Positions 8,157-17,619 are shown, counted from the first letter of the stretch. The stretch is 24,691 bases of DNA from Sergeia podlipaevii (GCA_030849805.1 JASANZ010001922.1:1-24691), one strand, 5' to 3'. Notes: generated from the letters alone by a model not told the origin. Made by a program: numbers and translations.

Positions 8157-9104
8157 TTATCCATCGCGCTGCAGAAAGCCGTCCAAGGCAAACAGCATAG
8201 GACTCGCTGCGTACATCCTGCGCAAGGTATCCGCAGCGTACTCGTTGAGGTCCTGCATCTTCTCCAGCTCCCCATCTCCATCGAGCTTGCTCACACCTGA
8301 CTGATGGTTCTTCAGGAGCTCATGCGAGACCTGCCAAAGTCCATAGGCAGCACGCGTGTTGTTGGAGGAGCTATTGTACAGCAGTGACTGGGAGTACTCA
8401 ATGACGCAACGCTGAAGATCCTTCTTCATGTAATACAGCTCTCCCAGACGCGCGTGGATGAAATACGACTCGGAGTTGAATGCCATATTCTCCTCAGCAT
8501 AGTAGATCGACTTGTCTACATCCCCGACGAGATAGTAAAGGTGGCTAAGCTCCAGATAGGTCCTCTTCGAGTCTCCCATATGCACTTCCAGGTAGGTGTG
8601 CTTCTTCTCCTCCTCGTCCACATAGACATAGTCCTCCGTAAGAACGCGAATTGCCTCGTGATACTTGCCCTCGCTCTTTAAAATCGCTGCGAGGCGCTTG
8701 ATGACAAACTCATTGGTTGGCGACTCCCTTTTTAGCTGAGCATAGAGCTGCTTTGCCTCGTCCATATTCCCCTCAGCCTCCAGACACAACCCACGAAGGT
8801 GACTCACGCGCACGGACTTCCGTCCGAAGCGCTTTTCTAGAAGGTTCAGATATACCTTCGCATTGGACAGCTTTCCACACTCAAGAGACGCAATCAACAC
8901 CTGCTCATACATGTCGTACAGCTCGCTGGGAGTCAGACCGCTGCTGCCGCCAGCTAGCAGATCAGTTGCAAGGAAAAAGATCAAATTAGCGTTGCGTGCT
9001 CCTGTGGAGCGATAGCGCTGCACCAGTGCAACGCGCTCGCCACGCGTCAGCTCCTTCACATCAAGAGGTGTCAAGATCTGCAACATGTTTAGTTCCTCCG
9101 CCAT
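8157..9104 (-). CDS. EMC2: ER membrane protein complex subunit 2 (TPR protein)
   Basis: The protein has 315 residues from the ATG at 9104, which sits in a good context (ACCATGG). The open frame runs further upstream, but that stretch has no ATG and contains the splice tract. The body is built from tetratricopeptide repeats: about 67-93, 99-127 (a GNMDEAKQLYAQL helix pair), 133-159, then 182-245. Length and repeat layout match EMC2 (about 300 residues), including the segments YEQVLIASLECG and PTNEFVIKRLAAILKSEGK. EMC2 is the cytosolic, peripheral scaffold of the EMC, which inserts moderately hydrophobic and tail-anchored membrane proteins into the ER. No signal peptide is expected. A region around 160-180 (DEEEKKHTYLEVHMGDS) looks like a lineage-specific insert between repeats. 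Confidence 0.88.
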   Translation of the reverse strand: MAEELNMLQILTPLDVKELTRGERVALVQRYRSTGARNANLIFFLATDLLAGGSSGLTPSELYDMYEQVLIASLECGKLSNAKVYLNLLEKRFGRKSVRVSHLRGLCLEAEGNMDEAKQLYAQLKRESPTNEFVIKRLAAILKSEGKYHEAIRVLTEDYVYVDEEEKKHTYLEVHMGDSKRTYLELSHLYYLVGDVDKSIYYAEENMAFNSESYFIHARLGELYYMKKDLQRCVIEYSQSLLYNSSSNNTRAAYGLWQVSHELLKNHQSGVSKLDGDGELEKMQDLNEYAADTLRRMYAASPMLFALDGFLQRDG

Positions 9105-9171
9105 GGTTGGTAACTTTTTCGCTACTAGTGTGTACGCAAGAGATGGTGCAAATATAGAATGTAGATAAAAA

Positions 9172-9192
9172 CTGAGAAAAAAAAAAAGAGAG
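9172..9192 (-). promoter_or_regulatory. Predicted trans-splice acceptor for EMC2
   Basis: A clean pyrimidine tract (minus strand CTCTTTTTTTTTTTTCTCAG) ends in an AG at the complement of 9172-9173. It gives a 67-base 5' UTR without an upstream ATG and supports the start at 9104. Confidence 0.65.
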
Positions 9193-9409
9193 TTGCGTAT
9201 GTTCAAGCAGAACCAAAAAAGAAATGTTTTTCCTTTTTTTTTTCTTTCTCAAATCACGTGCAGGGAGATAACAATGAGCTATCGATACTTTCTTTGTTAT
9301 TCTCTTTCACTAGCTCTGCTAACTCTTCCACCAGCAATAGCGCAGCAAGCCACAAAGCAACAGATATTTTTTGAAAAAAAGGAAAATACTTTTATTCTTT
9401 TATAAGTGT

Positions 9410-9435
9410 TTATATATATATATATATATATATAT
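9410..9435. repeat. TA microsatellite
   Basis: An uninterrupted run of TA units upstream of the EMC2 splice signal, in a non-coding spacer. Confidence 0.9.
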
Positions 9436-9635
9436 GTGCGTCAATGTGTTTGGTGAAATGAGAGACAAAATGAGATGAATTAAAAAAATTAAGAGAGAGG
9501 GAGAGAAAAAGAATATATTAACATACACATTGGTAACAAGAATATAGAAGAAACACTTTAAAAGAGGAAGCTATTTTTTTTCATTGTAAATTCCCCGCTG
9601 ATCGTAGCACAGCTCATGTATCAAAAATAGTAGTC

Positions 9636-9704
9636 CATCATCATCATCATCATCATCATCATCGTCGCGATGGACGTATTTACCCCCCCCCCCAAAAAAA
9701 AAAA
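9636..9704. repeat. CAT repeat and C/A homopolymers
   Basis: Nine CAT units (9636-9662) are followed after 20 bases by eleven C (9683-9693) and eleven A (9694-9704). They lie in the likely 3' UTR of the thioredoxin-like protein gene. The homopolymer pair is also a place where sequencing length errors are likely. Confidence 0.85.
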
Positions 9705-9747
9705 GCGCCACACTTACCACTACCTTCACCAATGTGACGTTCACTTT

Positions 9748-12252
9748 CTACTGCACTTCCAACATGTCTTTAAAGAAAACATTTCCCTCTACGTCACTAC
9801 CAGCGTGCAGCGCACTCATCAGTGCAGATTCCCGTTCCCAGTCCAGGTGTTGCTTCAGTAAACCCTTGCGGCGCACCCCTTCTTGTGTCCGCGCCGTCTT
9901 GACGCCTTGTGGACGTGGAACGATTATCTTCGCAACAATACTGTGTCTCTTTGCGTTCTCTTCTTCTTCTTCTTCTTTTTGTTGCTGCTTCTGTAAGGCC
10001 TCCTCGACTTCAGCCTTGAGTGCTGACTGCGCTGCTTTGCGTGCTGCCGCATCGCGAGCGGCCTTTGCTTGTATACGAGCTGCACGCGCGGCCTCCCGCT
10101 TGGCAAGTTCCTCTGCGTACTTGGTACTGCCCACATTCCGCGGTGTGGCACTGCTTGAAACAGGAGCATCCCCATCCTTCTCTTCCTGACCTGCTCGACG
10201 GCCCTTCTCTTTCTTTTCAGCAGGAAGTTCCGCTTCGCGGAGAACGAGATTCTTGATAAATGCACTGGGCTCACTCACAACTGACACAGGGTAGTACCTG
10301 CGGTCCAATTTATAGTACATCATATTGTCCCGCCAATCCATGAGTGCACCCCTCTCATCGTCTCTGTTTCCTCTTCCCCCTCCATTGCTAGCAGGCTCAC
10401 GGCCAGCACTGCTAACGCCACGTTGCTTCCCGGCCTGTGCTCCCTCATCCTGCAGCTGCAACGCAGAAGACTCCATCATGGCCGTTTTCAGTAATAACCG
10501 CTCATGCAAACGGGGGCCCGCCAAACACCTCAGCACCTGATCTGCACTCTCCGGAAACGCAGCCCGTGCATCGTCCGCGGACGTTGGCTGCAAAGACGTG
10601 CTAAAGTCAGCGGTGTGAAGATCGAAGCGACTGAGCACGTGCGCACCTTGCGGCTCTATGACTTCGCTTGTTAACGTGCCGCGACGACCAGGGACAGCAA
10701 CCATAAAGAAAAGCGCTACGGATGGTACCGTCGTGACGCGTGCACGCGAGGTGAAATCCTGCTGCCTCTCCGCATCGACCCAAAAAACCTCCACCGGACC
10801 TATCGGAGTGAAGCGCACTTGCCGTGAAGAGCCCTGCTTCGCCGAACTCACTGCTCTGCTCTTCGCGCCAGTCGTTGTGACATCGTCATGTGGCGCGTCG
10901 TAAGATATCTCCATGCTACGTGTGCGAACCGCAAGCTCCACCGCAAGCCTGTGCTGTCTCGCAAAGTTCATGTCATCACTCTCTCGAAGGAAGAAGACGA
11001 TACGAAGTGCGTGTTTCGACTGTGTAAAGGCTTCTCGAAGTTGTGCGGTACTTGTCAACTTGCGTAGCGGTGAGGTCGTCCTGTAGCGAAACATGTCTTG
11101 ACGCCAGCGGTCTAGTATCTGCTGAGAGCCCACACTTGGCGGCTGTAGAGAATCTAAAAGAAAAGAGGGAGAGAGGTTGGAGACGCTGTTGGTGCCTGCA
11201 ATGGACTGAGACATGCTTGCACCAACTGCCTTCATAAGATACTCTCCTGCTGTTGCCACTGTCAACTCCTCTGACACCACCGAGATGACTGAGGACAGAT
11301 TGTCAGCAGTAGGAGCGGCAGAGCCGCCACCCTCTTCAAATATCTCTTGTTGTGCGTACCACTGCCGTACTGCCACATAAGGCTCGAACGCGAGTGTATT
11401 AAGAGCGTTTGCCTTCATTCCCCACTCCTCGGCAACCACCGTGGACTCAGTGGCCAGCAGCAGCACTCTCGAGCCGGCCTGCGCCGCAACTGCAGAGAGA
11501 GCCGCGACTATCTCAGCGGAGCCACGCGTCGTCAATCGAACATACGCAACCGCCACCACATCTGGCGAAGTCCCACCTGTGAGATGCGATAAATGAGAAG
11601 AGGAAGAAAAGGAAGATTCACTTGTCTCATTCAGCAGCACACGACGCACCTCCGCCGTGTCGGAGACAAAGCGCATGCTTGGCTGTAATGCCAGCGTCAC
11701 GGGGTTCATGTAGGCATCGGCTGCGTTGGCCATCATCCAGCGTCGCAGAGCGGGCACGTTAGTAAGGTCGGCGTCGCAGCGTAGCGGAACAAAATTATGC
11801 AGCTGCGACGGGATGCCAGGCTGTAATGCAGCTGCCCCGAGAGCGCTGGCTTGCAGGATAAGTTCCGCATTGCCGCTGCCTGAATACGCGAGCATGTAAG
11901 CAATTGAGCGGTCAGTGGCATTGTGAATTCGAAACTCACGAACAGAAGCAAAGGAAGCGGGTAGTTGTTCTGCTAACTTTCGAACATGAGTACGCGCAGC
12001 CACCGTGGCGGGCTTCTGATCTGACGCTTCTGTGATGAGCAAAAGCAAAGGGCGTGGGGTGTAGAGCGTGCTGACCCGTCTTAGTAGCTCTGCGTGGGAA
12101 GCAAATACAAATGGATGCCCACCATCTGAAAAATTCGCGCTTGTCCTCACCTCAGCGTCGCTATGTAGAGCACAGAAAGTAAGAAAAAATAGGGTCACAA
12201 GAGCAAGCAAGCAAACTTTCCGTGTTCTAGCAGTCGATACTAATAATTGCAT
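9748..12252 (-). CDS. Secretory-pathway protein with CXXC-less thioredoxin-like region
   Basis: The protein has 834 residues, ATG at 12252, stop TAG. Residues 12-31 form a strong hydrophobic signal peptide (CLLALVTLFFLTFCALH), and no later membrane span is obvious. Residues 60-200 and 230-300 alternate strands and helices in a thioredoxin-like way. Residues 400-545 fit the fold best: strand HALRIVFFL (414-422), strand VEVFWVDA (487-494), then helix, then VTTVPSVALFF (506-516) with the typical cis-Pro at 510. No CXXC motif is present, so it is not an oxidoreductase of the usual kind; substrate binding, as in non-catalytic PDI domains, is possible. Residues 712-770 are an Ala/Lys/Arg/Glu-rich charged helix with six Glu in a row, and the tail is basic. 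Probably ER-lumenal or secreted. The fold is inferred by eye; I assign no family name. Confidence 0.65.
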   Translation of the reverse strand: MQLLVSTARTRKVCLLALVTLFFLTFCALHSDAEVRTSANFSDGGHPFVFASHAELLRRVSTLYTPRPLLLLITEASDQKPATVAARTHVRKLAEQLPASFASVREFRIHNATDRSIAYMLAYSGSGNAELILQASALGAAALQPGIPSQLHNFVPLRCDADLTNVPALRRWMMANAADAYMNPVTLALQPSMRFVSDTAEVRRVLLNETSESSFSSSSHLSHLTGGTSPDVVAVAYVRLTTRGSAEIVAALSAVAAQAGSRVLLLATESTVVAEEWGMKANALNTLAFEPYVAVRQWYAQQEIFEEGGGSAAPTADNLSSVISVVSEELTVATAGEYLMKAVGASMSQSIAGTNSVSNLSPSFLLDSLQPPSVGSQQILDRWRQDMFRYRTTSPLRKLTSTAQLREAFTQSKHALRIVFFLRESDDMNFARQHRLAVELAVRTRSMEISYDAPHDDVTTTGAKSRAVSSAKQGSSRQVRFTPIGPVEVFWVDAERQQDFTSRARVTTVPSVALFFMVAVPGRRGTLTSEVIEPQGAHVLSRFDLHTADFSTSLQPTSADDARAAFPESADQVLRCLAGPRLHERLLLKTAMMESSALQLQDEGAQAGKQRGVSSAGREPASNGGGRGNRDDERGALMDWRDNMMYYKLDRRYYPVSVVSEPSAFIKNLVLREAELPAEKKEKGRRAGQEEKDGDAPVSSSATPRNVGSTKYAEELAKREAARAARIQAKAARDAAARKAAQSALKAEVEEALQKQQQKEEEEEENAKRHSIVAKIIVPRPQGVKTARTQEGVRRKGLLKQHLDWERESALMSALHAGSDVEGNVFFKDMLEVQ

Positions 12253-12281
12253 CGTTTGATGTGTAGGTCTTTTCCCCCTGC

Positions 12282-12310
12282 GTGTGTGTGTGTAATGTGT
12301 GTGTGTGTGT
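12282..12310. repeat. GT microsatellite in the predicted 5' UTR
   Basis: Two GT runs (12282-12293 and 12296-12310) read as CA repeats in the predicted 5' UTR of the thioredoxin-like protein gene. Confidence 0.85.
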
Positions 12311-12383
12311 GATCAGTTCGTTGTCTAACGTTTTATTTTATTCCTTTTTTCCGGGTTGTGATGTATAACAAACTAAACCATCA

Positions 12384-12420
12384 CTTCACAAGAAGAGAAG
12401 AAGAAAAAAAAAAAGATAGG
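12384..12420 (-). promoter_or_regulatory. Predicted trans-splice acceptor for the thioredoxin-like protein gene
   Basis: A long pyrimidine tract (complement of about 12389-12420, T-run plus CTT units) is followed by an AG at the complement of 12384-12385. The 5' UTR would be about 131 bases. It would begin almost at once with a two-codon upstream frame, ATG GTT TAG (complement of 12373-12381). Confidence 0.5.
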
Positions 12421-12750
12421 GAAAGAGTTATAAAAATAATTCTTGAGCAATATGAAAGAAGACGAAGACAATAGCAAGGCGTTTAATCATCTCAAATGCA
12501 TATATATATAAAGTCATCAATGTTTCTTTTTTTGTTTTTTGCACATACAACACGTAAATAGAAAAGTTCCCCGTGTTCATTAATTGTTCTGTATTGTCAC
12601 TTAAAAAAAAAAAAGAAAAAAAAAAAGAAAAGGTATCAACACTGATATACAACAACATAACAAGTAATAAAAAGAAATCATATTTTTTCCTTTATTAAAA
12701 GCTTCAGTTCGTTTGCATTTCTCTGCGTATTGCAGTAAAGCTTAAAAAGT

Positions 12751-12776
12751 ATATATATATATATATATATATATAT
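12751..12776. repeat. TA microsatellite
   Basis: An uninterrupted TA run, about 180 bases past the stop of the peptidase T gene, probably in its 3' UTR or the spacer. Confidence 0.9.
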
Positions 12777-12955
12777 GGAAAAACATCGATAGAAAAAGAG
12801 AAATCGCTTCAGTGGTTAGATCACATACTCGCACAATAATAAGAAAAAGAGAAATATTTTTCTTTGGAAGAAAAAAAAAAAAGACGGCGCGTACACCTGC
12901 CCTCCTCACTCAACAAACTCCCTTCACGCAAGATAAAATAATAATAAAAATGATT

Positions 12956-14221
12956 TCACAGAGAAGATGCCGATTTCTTTCCCGGCCTCTGTGCCGCTAG
13001 CACGACAATATTACGAGCCACCTCATATGCCTTCACAAAGGACGGAATTGGCAAGAACTCAAAGCAAGAGTGGAAGTTATGTGCACCAGTGAAAAAGTTA
13101 GGAGTCAAGATGCCCTCCGCTGAAAGGGCAGCGCCATCGGTGCCACCACGCATGGGGATGATCTTGGGCTTCACCTCCGCCGCCGCCATCGCCTCCAGCA
13201 AGAGCTCAATCGCTGTGCGGTCATCTTTAATAGCATTTGCGATGTTCGCATAAACATCGTTCACCACCACATCCACCTTGCCAGTTGGGTACTTGGCGCG
13301 AATCACGTCGGCCGCTTCATGCAACTTCTGTTTGCGCTCCACGTAGCGCTCAAGGTTGTGCTCGCGCACCATCGCCCCCACCGTGGCGTTGGAGCCGTTG
13401 GCCGTCATGTTGGCGAACCACCAGTACCCCTCACGCAGCTCCGTGCACTCTGGGGTCTGACCACGATCAAACAAAGCCATGTAGTCCATAGCCATAAGAA
13501 GCGGGTTCACCATCACCCCCTTTGCAGACATGGGATGAGCAGAAACTCCAGTAAAAGTGATAGTGGCTGACGCCGCGTTGAAGCACTCATACACCACCTC
13601 ACCAAGCTCACAGCAGTCCAGCGTGTAGGCAAAATCAACGTTGAAACGATTCTTCACATCGAGATGTTTCGCTCCAATGAGGCCAATCTCCTCATCCGGA
13701 ACAAAACAGATAACGACATCACCGTGTTTGCACGCGCTGGAGTCGAGGCGCGTGACCATCTCCATTACGGCGCTCACCGCGGCCTTGTCATCAGCTCCAA
13801 GCACACTAGTGCCGTCACTCACGAGAATATCCTGCCCCTTGTAGTGCGCAATTTCGGGATGCTCTGACACTCGGAGCCACAGGTCCTTCTCCTTGTTGAG
13901 ACACAAGTCCGCACCATCAAAATGCAGCTTCTGCGCGTGTACATCTGGGCTGAGACCGGCATCAAAAGTGTCAAGATGACAGATAAAACCAATTCGCGGG
14001 CACCCCACCGCGTTACCGGGCTTCACCGCGGTCACAGTGGCATGCTGATCACACCGGACGTCCTTGAGACCGGCAGCACGCAACTCCTTCGCAAGCAGCT
14101 CCGCGAGCACCTGCTGACCGGGGGAAGAAGGAATACACTTTCCAGCCTTGGCGGCCACGCTCTGTGTGGCAATCGCAGAGTAGCGCATAAAGCGCTCCTC
14201 AAGACACTGAGCGATTGGCAT
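12956..14221 (-). CDS. pepT: Peptidase T-like tripeptidase (M20B metallopeptidase)
   Basis: The protein has 421 residues from the ATG at 14221 (MPIAQ); the frame extends upstream without an ATG. The stop is TGA. Family members remove the N-terminal residue from tripeptides with two zinc ions. The M20 metal and catalytic signature is complete: HLD at 82-84, GADDKA with bridging Asp 144, PDEE with catalytic Glu 177 and ligand Glu 178, Asp 202 in TLDCCELGE, and a final His in the GAHNFHSCFEF motif near the C-terminus. GVSAHP (His 229) starts the lid/dimerisation domain, and PMRGGTDGAA is a typical M20B loop. Length is close to the bacterial enzyme (about 410). No signal peptide, so cytosolic turnover of peptides is likely. 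The family is mainly bacterial, with trypanosomatid members, so an ancient transfer is plausible, but codon and base use look like the neighbours. Confidence 0.92.
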   Translation of the reverse strand: MPIAQCLEERFMRYSAIATQSVAAKAGKCIPSSPGQQVLAELLAKELRAAGLKDVRCDQHATVTAVKPGNAVGCPRIGFICHLDTFDAGLSPDVHAQKLHFDGADLCLNKEKDLWLRVSEHPEIAHYKGQDILVSDGTSVLGADDKAAVSAVMEMVTRLDSSACKHGDVVICFVPDEEIGLIGAKHLDVKNRFNVDFAYTLDCCELGEVVYECFNAASATITFTGVSAHPMSAKGVMVNPLLMAMDYMALFDRGQTPECTELREGYWWFANMTANGSNATVGAMVREHNLERYVERKQKLHEAADVIRAKYPTGKVDVVVNDVYANIANAIKDDRTAIELLLEAMAAAEVKPKIIPMRGGTDGAALSAEGILTPNFFTGAHNFHSCFEFLPIPSFVKAYEVARNIVVLAAQRPGKKSASSL

Positions 14222-15411
14222 ACTGTTTAGGCTGAGAGTTAACAAAAAGGCTCTGTGTTTTAAAATATATTTATAGTGTATATGATATACAATCTATTTG
14301 CAATGCGTTTCAACACACAAAAAAAAAATGTGTATTTTTGAAAAAAAAGAAATTCTTTGTCTTAATGAAGAAAAAGACAGTTGAATGATATGCTTTCGTG
14401 ATTTACTTTCCTGCACGTACTGCTAGAGACAACAAATGAAAAAAAAAATAAAAAAATCGAGATGGATGAGTTATAAAATAAATTATTGTCATAGTAATAA
14501 TAGAATGCATGCTCACACACAAACTAATACGTGCGCACTCAAAAAAAAAACGCGTGTCACAACATCCCCTCCTCGCCTCCTTCCTCAAGTAGTCCACAAA
14601 GCGCACCTTGGACAAGAAGGGAGATGGACCAAAGAAAAAATATTTTAAAAAATTGAAGAAGAAGAAGAAGGTCAACGATGACGCCAATGTGAACCCACAC
14701 TACGGACAGTTCTCTCAGTTTGTAATTTATCATTTGCTTCCATTGCTTCTTTTCGTTCTCATCTCCTTCCCAAAAAAAAAGAAGTATTCTTCGTCTGAAT
14801 TCATCATTACTCTGCATTTACCAATGTGTTCACTGTACAACTGCGTAGATAAACAGATAACATAGTATTCTATGTACAGGCCGTACCCTCTAAACATGAC
14901 CAACAGAAAAAAAAAAATGGAATATACGCGGTATCTACGTCATACGATGGAAAGTTCAGAAGAAGAAGAAGAAGAAAAAGAAGAAACAAAGAAAACTTGC
15001 GAGAGAGAGTAGTCGCCTTTTCTCTTCCTCATATATAGCACTGCATTTTACATAAAGTCGGGGAAACAAAATTCCTGTCAAGGAGCAAAACAAGAAACAA
15101 AACAGAGAGAAAGAGAACGAAAGAAGTATCCACATCTAAGGAAAGAAAAGAACTAATACTTCATCCTTTCATTTTTTTTCTCTCCCTCTCTCTCAGAGAA
15201 ACAACAAACAAACAGAAGGGGAAGGGACAAAAAAAAAAAAAAGATATTCCAGGGTAGCTCATACAGCATTGCATTGCAGTACAGGCTCTCTATCTATCCA
15301 CAAGCCACCCTCCACAAACACGCACACACACGTCACCGCAATCGCAGAACAAAACTAAAAGAAAGGTGCCTAGCGGAAAAAAAAACCGAAAAAAAAAGAC
15401 AACTCCCACAA
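14222..15411. other. 1.2-kb spacer between peptidase T and CFAP206 genes
   Basis: No gene is seen. Much of the right part (14930-15250) is purine-rich on the plus strand, so pyrimidine-rich in the transcript, with GAA units at 14957-14987 and A-runs at 15229-15243. This lies downstream of CFAP206 in the transcript and may include a processing signal. Open frames of 70-94 codons on both strands near 14403-14865 are Lys/Phe-rich and overlap each other, so none is called. Confidence 0.6.
14294..14331 (-). promoter_or_regulatory. Predicted trans-splice acceptor for peptidase T
   Basis: A T-run (complement of 14319-14328) is followed by an AG at the complement of 14294-14295, giving a 5' UTR of about 72 bases without an upstream ATG. 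Further AG dinucleotides nearer the start make the exact site uncertain. Confidence 0.4.
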
Positions 15412-17619
15412 CTAATATAGAAATGTCTGCTGCACCTGCTCTACCTCCGATGACGCGGTTCCGCGTAGCCCCTTCAAGTACTGCACCACACGAGGCGGCT
15501 GTACCGCTGCGTCTTGCATGGTCTGAACACCCGTCGTCTTGGGGGGTCGCGCTTGGGTACTGTTGTCACGCCGAAAGTGCGACGTGACCGTCTGCGTAGA
15601 GTGCGTCCGCATGTTGATAAGGTTGGCCAGCTTGAGTGCCTGCCGGCGTAAGTCCCACTCGTTCCAGCGGTAGTTATGATCAATATAGCTATCCATCTGT
15701 CCTGTCTGTGTGCCAGCATCCGCCGTTCTGTCCTCGTCGTCGCCAGCCGCCCTCGCTACGCTGTCATGGCCCTTGCTGCCTAGCACGCCGCGACTATCCG
15801 AAACATCCAAAGACCGCGCGCCAGCAATGTACAGCTCCCGGGGAAGCCTCTCCAGCAAACCCATCAAGAGCGTCACGCCAGGCTCGGTGGCATTGCTTGA
15901 CTCAATGCACGCAAGGAAATAGCGCAGTGGGTCATCGGCAAAGGCACGGAGAGACGTTTCATCAGCAAAGGCCAAGCACATGGGGCGTGCGAGTGCCAGA
16001 CGGCCAGCGCCGCCCTCCACCACAATAAAGCCCGCGCATGCCTCGTCGCCAGTCATGTCTACACGTCCAGGCACAAGCAGACCCGTGAGGACGTACTGCA
16101 CTGGGCAAAACCCCCGAAGGCCACACGTGGAGCTCGGGTACCATTCTGACACCACTGCATTGTCATTCAGAACGCCGCCATCACCACCACCACCACCCAC
16201 AAAAAGAGACCCCGGTAGCTCTGTGGCGTAGTACATGTCATAGTCCGCCAGCATATGTGCTGCGGTATGCTCGTTGAGGCACTCATCTACGTAGGTGCTA
16301 AGAGCCGCACGGTCTCGCACAGGACCGGTCGGCAGGCACACCTTCATCGCTGCGTCTGCGGTAGACGGGGTAAGAGCAGTGAGATAGGAGCGCTGAGACG
16401 CCAAAGCAAGATCAAGCAAGCTGCGGATCTCGTCGAACTCCTCTACTGTCTTCGTGGCAGACTCGTACGCCTCTGCAATTTCCACAAAGAGTGGGTACAC
16501 AATGCGTCGCGGAACCGCATCCGCAGCCTTCTCAGCTGCTGCCGCCGCTGTCTGAGGCTCATCCGCTACACCGGACGCTTGCTGCTGCTGCTGCTGCTGG
16601 ATGGCACTCTTCGCGAAAACCGCCCGCAGCTCCGTCAGTGCACCATCGTACTTTGGTAAAATAAACGAGTGAATACGCGCTGACAAGGTTTCATACATGC
16701 ACCGTACCACGAGTAGGCAATGCTGTACCTGCAGCATGTGGTGGTACTCCTCTCGCAGGAGACGCATCTCGTGAGGCTTGAGCGCGCACGTGGGAGAGAG
16801 TAGCACAGCACGTGTGCGGATAAGTCTCGCCGCCAGCGCCTCGCACTCTCGAGATAACTTCGACTCAATTGACGTCAGAGGGGTTTCCACGAGCGGGTGC
16901 ACTGACTCAATGCCAACACCAGATGTCTTACCCTCTTCCCTGTTAAAGATACGCACGCCCCAGACAATGCGACGCAGCTCCTCCAGCTGGCGCTGCTTCT
17001 CCACCGCGTCCTGCCGCACGAACGCAGACACCTGTCCGCGAGGCAGCACAGAGCACAGCACCGCAGCGGTCTCCTTGTGCACCGGCAGCCCTCCGTCAGA
17101 TTCTGAACTGAGCTGTCCATAGCGGTGCAATATATAAAGCGTGACGTCACCCAGGATCTCGTCTGGCGAGGCGTTGGCCTTGTCTACAATAGCTTCGGTA
17201 AGGCGCATCGTAACGGCCTCGCGCTTCACCTCCGCGGTACGCCGCTTGTTGCGTATCGAGTTCTTTAGCGCATACACTTGGGATTGTAGCATCATCGTAG
17301 AAAGATTGGGCGTGCTGCAGTCACGCAGGAGGAACCCCACCAGCTCCTCCACGAGAGCCTCGATGTTCTCAGCAGTTTCACCAACATTGCCGGCGGCATC
17401 GGTGTTGGGAACGCCCAGCAAGCGAAGACGAGTCAGCAGGGTAGCGAGCTCTGGTGTGACGCCCGCTGCCGCAACGTTGTTGCCGCCCGACGTGCCACCT
17501 CCTCCAGTGGAAAGCGTTGTTGCCGCACCACCACCATCGGTAGGAGAGGGAGAGGATCCAGTTAACTTCTGATGATAGCGGGTTGCAATTTCTTTCGCAA
17601 CGACGGGGATAACGTCCAT
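15412..17619 (-). CDS. CFAP206: Cilia- and flagella-associated protein 206 (radial spoke 2 base protein)
   Basis: The protein has 735 residues, ATG at 17619, stop TAG. CFAP206/FAP206 anchors radial spoke 2 and dynein c on the axonemal doublets and is needed for normal beating, so this is an axoneme structural gene. Family segments seen here are: STPNLSTMMLQSQVYALKNS (102-121), KQRQLEELRRIVWGVRIFNR with GVGI (208-236), a GLRGFCPVQYVLTGLLVPG core, a helix ending in FADDPLRYFLACIE, and a highly conserved tail from 650 (YRWNEWDLRRQALKLANL) followed by repeated S-x-Q-T motifs and QYLKGLRG. The family's usual length is about 620. The excess comes from a Gly/Thr/Ala linker at 21-55, a Gln run near 343-349 with an Ala-rich stretch, and a Gly run in the second half. 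Confidence 0.93.
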   Translation of the reverse strand: MDVIPVVAKEIATRYHQKLTGSSPSPTDGGGAATTLSTGGGGTSGGNNVAAAGVTPELATLLTRLRLLGVPNTDAAGNVGETAENIEALVEELVGFLLRDCSTPNLSTMMLQSQVYALKNSIRNKRRTAEVKREAVTMRLTEAIVDKANASPDEILGDVTLYILHRYGQLSSESDGGLPVHKETAAVLCSVLPRGQVSAFVRQDAVEKQRQLEELRRIVWGVRIFNREEGKTSGVGIESVHPLVETPLTSIESKLSRECEALAARLIRTRAVLLSPTCALKPHEMRLLREEYHHMLQVQHCLLVVRCMYETLSARIHSFILPKYDGALTELRAVFAKSAIQQQQQQQASGVADEPQTAAAAAEKAADAVPRRIVYPLFVEIAEAYESATKTVEEFDEIRSLLDLALASQRSYLTALTPSTADAAMKVCLPTGPVRDRAALSTYVDECLNEHTAAHMLADYDMYYATELPGSLFVGGGGGDGGVLNDNAVVSEWYPSSTCGLRGFCPVQYVLTGLLVPGRVDMTGDEACAGFIVVEGGAGRLALARPMCLAFADETSLRAFADDPLRYFLACIESSNATEPGVTLLMGLLERLPRELYIAGARSLDVSDSRGVLGSKGHDSVARAAGDDEDRTADAGTQTGQMDSYIDHNYRWNEWDLRRQALKLANLINMRTHSTQTVTSHFRRDNSTQARPPKTTGVQTMQDAAVQPPRVVQYLKGLRGTASSEVEQVQQTFLY

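Larger units (their letters stand above)
9105..9747. other. Spacer between EMC2 and the thioredoxin-like protein gene
   Basis: No gene is seen. It holds the EMC2 5' UTR and splice tract, a TA repeat (9410-9435), a CAT repeat (9636-9662) and a C11/A11 homopolymer pair (9683-9704). A plus-strand open frame starting near 9670 is made by these runs and enters the coding region antisense, so it is not called. Confidence 0.6.
12253..12955. other. Spacer between the thioredoxin-like protein and peptidase T genes
   Basis: No gene is seen. It contains the 5' UTR and splice tract of the gene at 12252, two GT runs (12282-12310), A-runs at 12602-12630 and 12869-12882, and a TA repeat (12751-12776). A short stretch at 12804-12822 resembles a tRNA A box but no B box follows. 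Confidence 0.6.

Noticed and set aside
9105..9206. N-terminal extension of EMC2 with a signal-peptide-like hydrophobic stretch
   Set aside because: The extension contains no ATG; the hydrophobic residues come from the pyrimidine tract of the splice site, and EMC2 is not a secreted protein.
12804..12822. Stretch CGCTTCAGTGGTTAGA resembling a tRNA A box
   Set aside because: No B box (GGTTCGA-type) follows within 30-80 bases and no cloverleaf can be drawn.
14608..14865. Plus-strand 85-codon frame with a Lys-rich start and a hydrophobic middle
   Set aside because: It opens in an A-run, overlaps minus-strand frames of similar poor quality, and lies opposite to the cluster.
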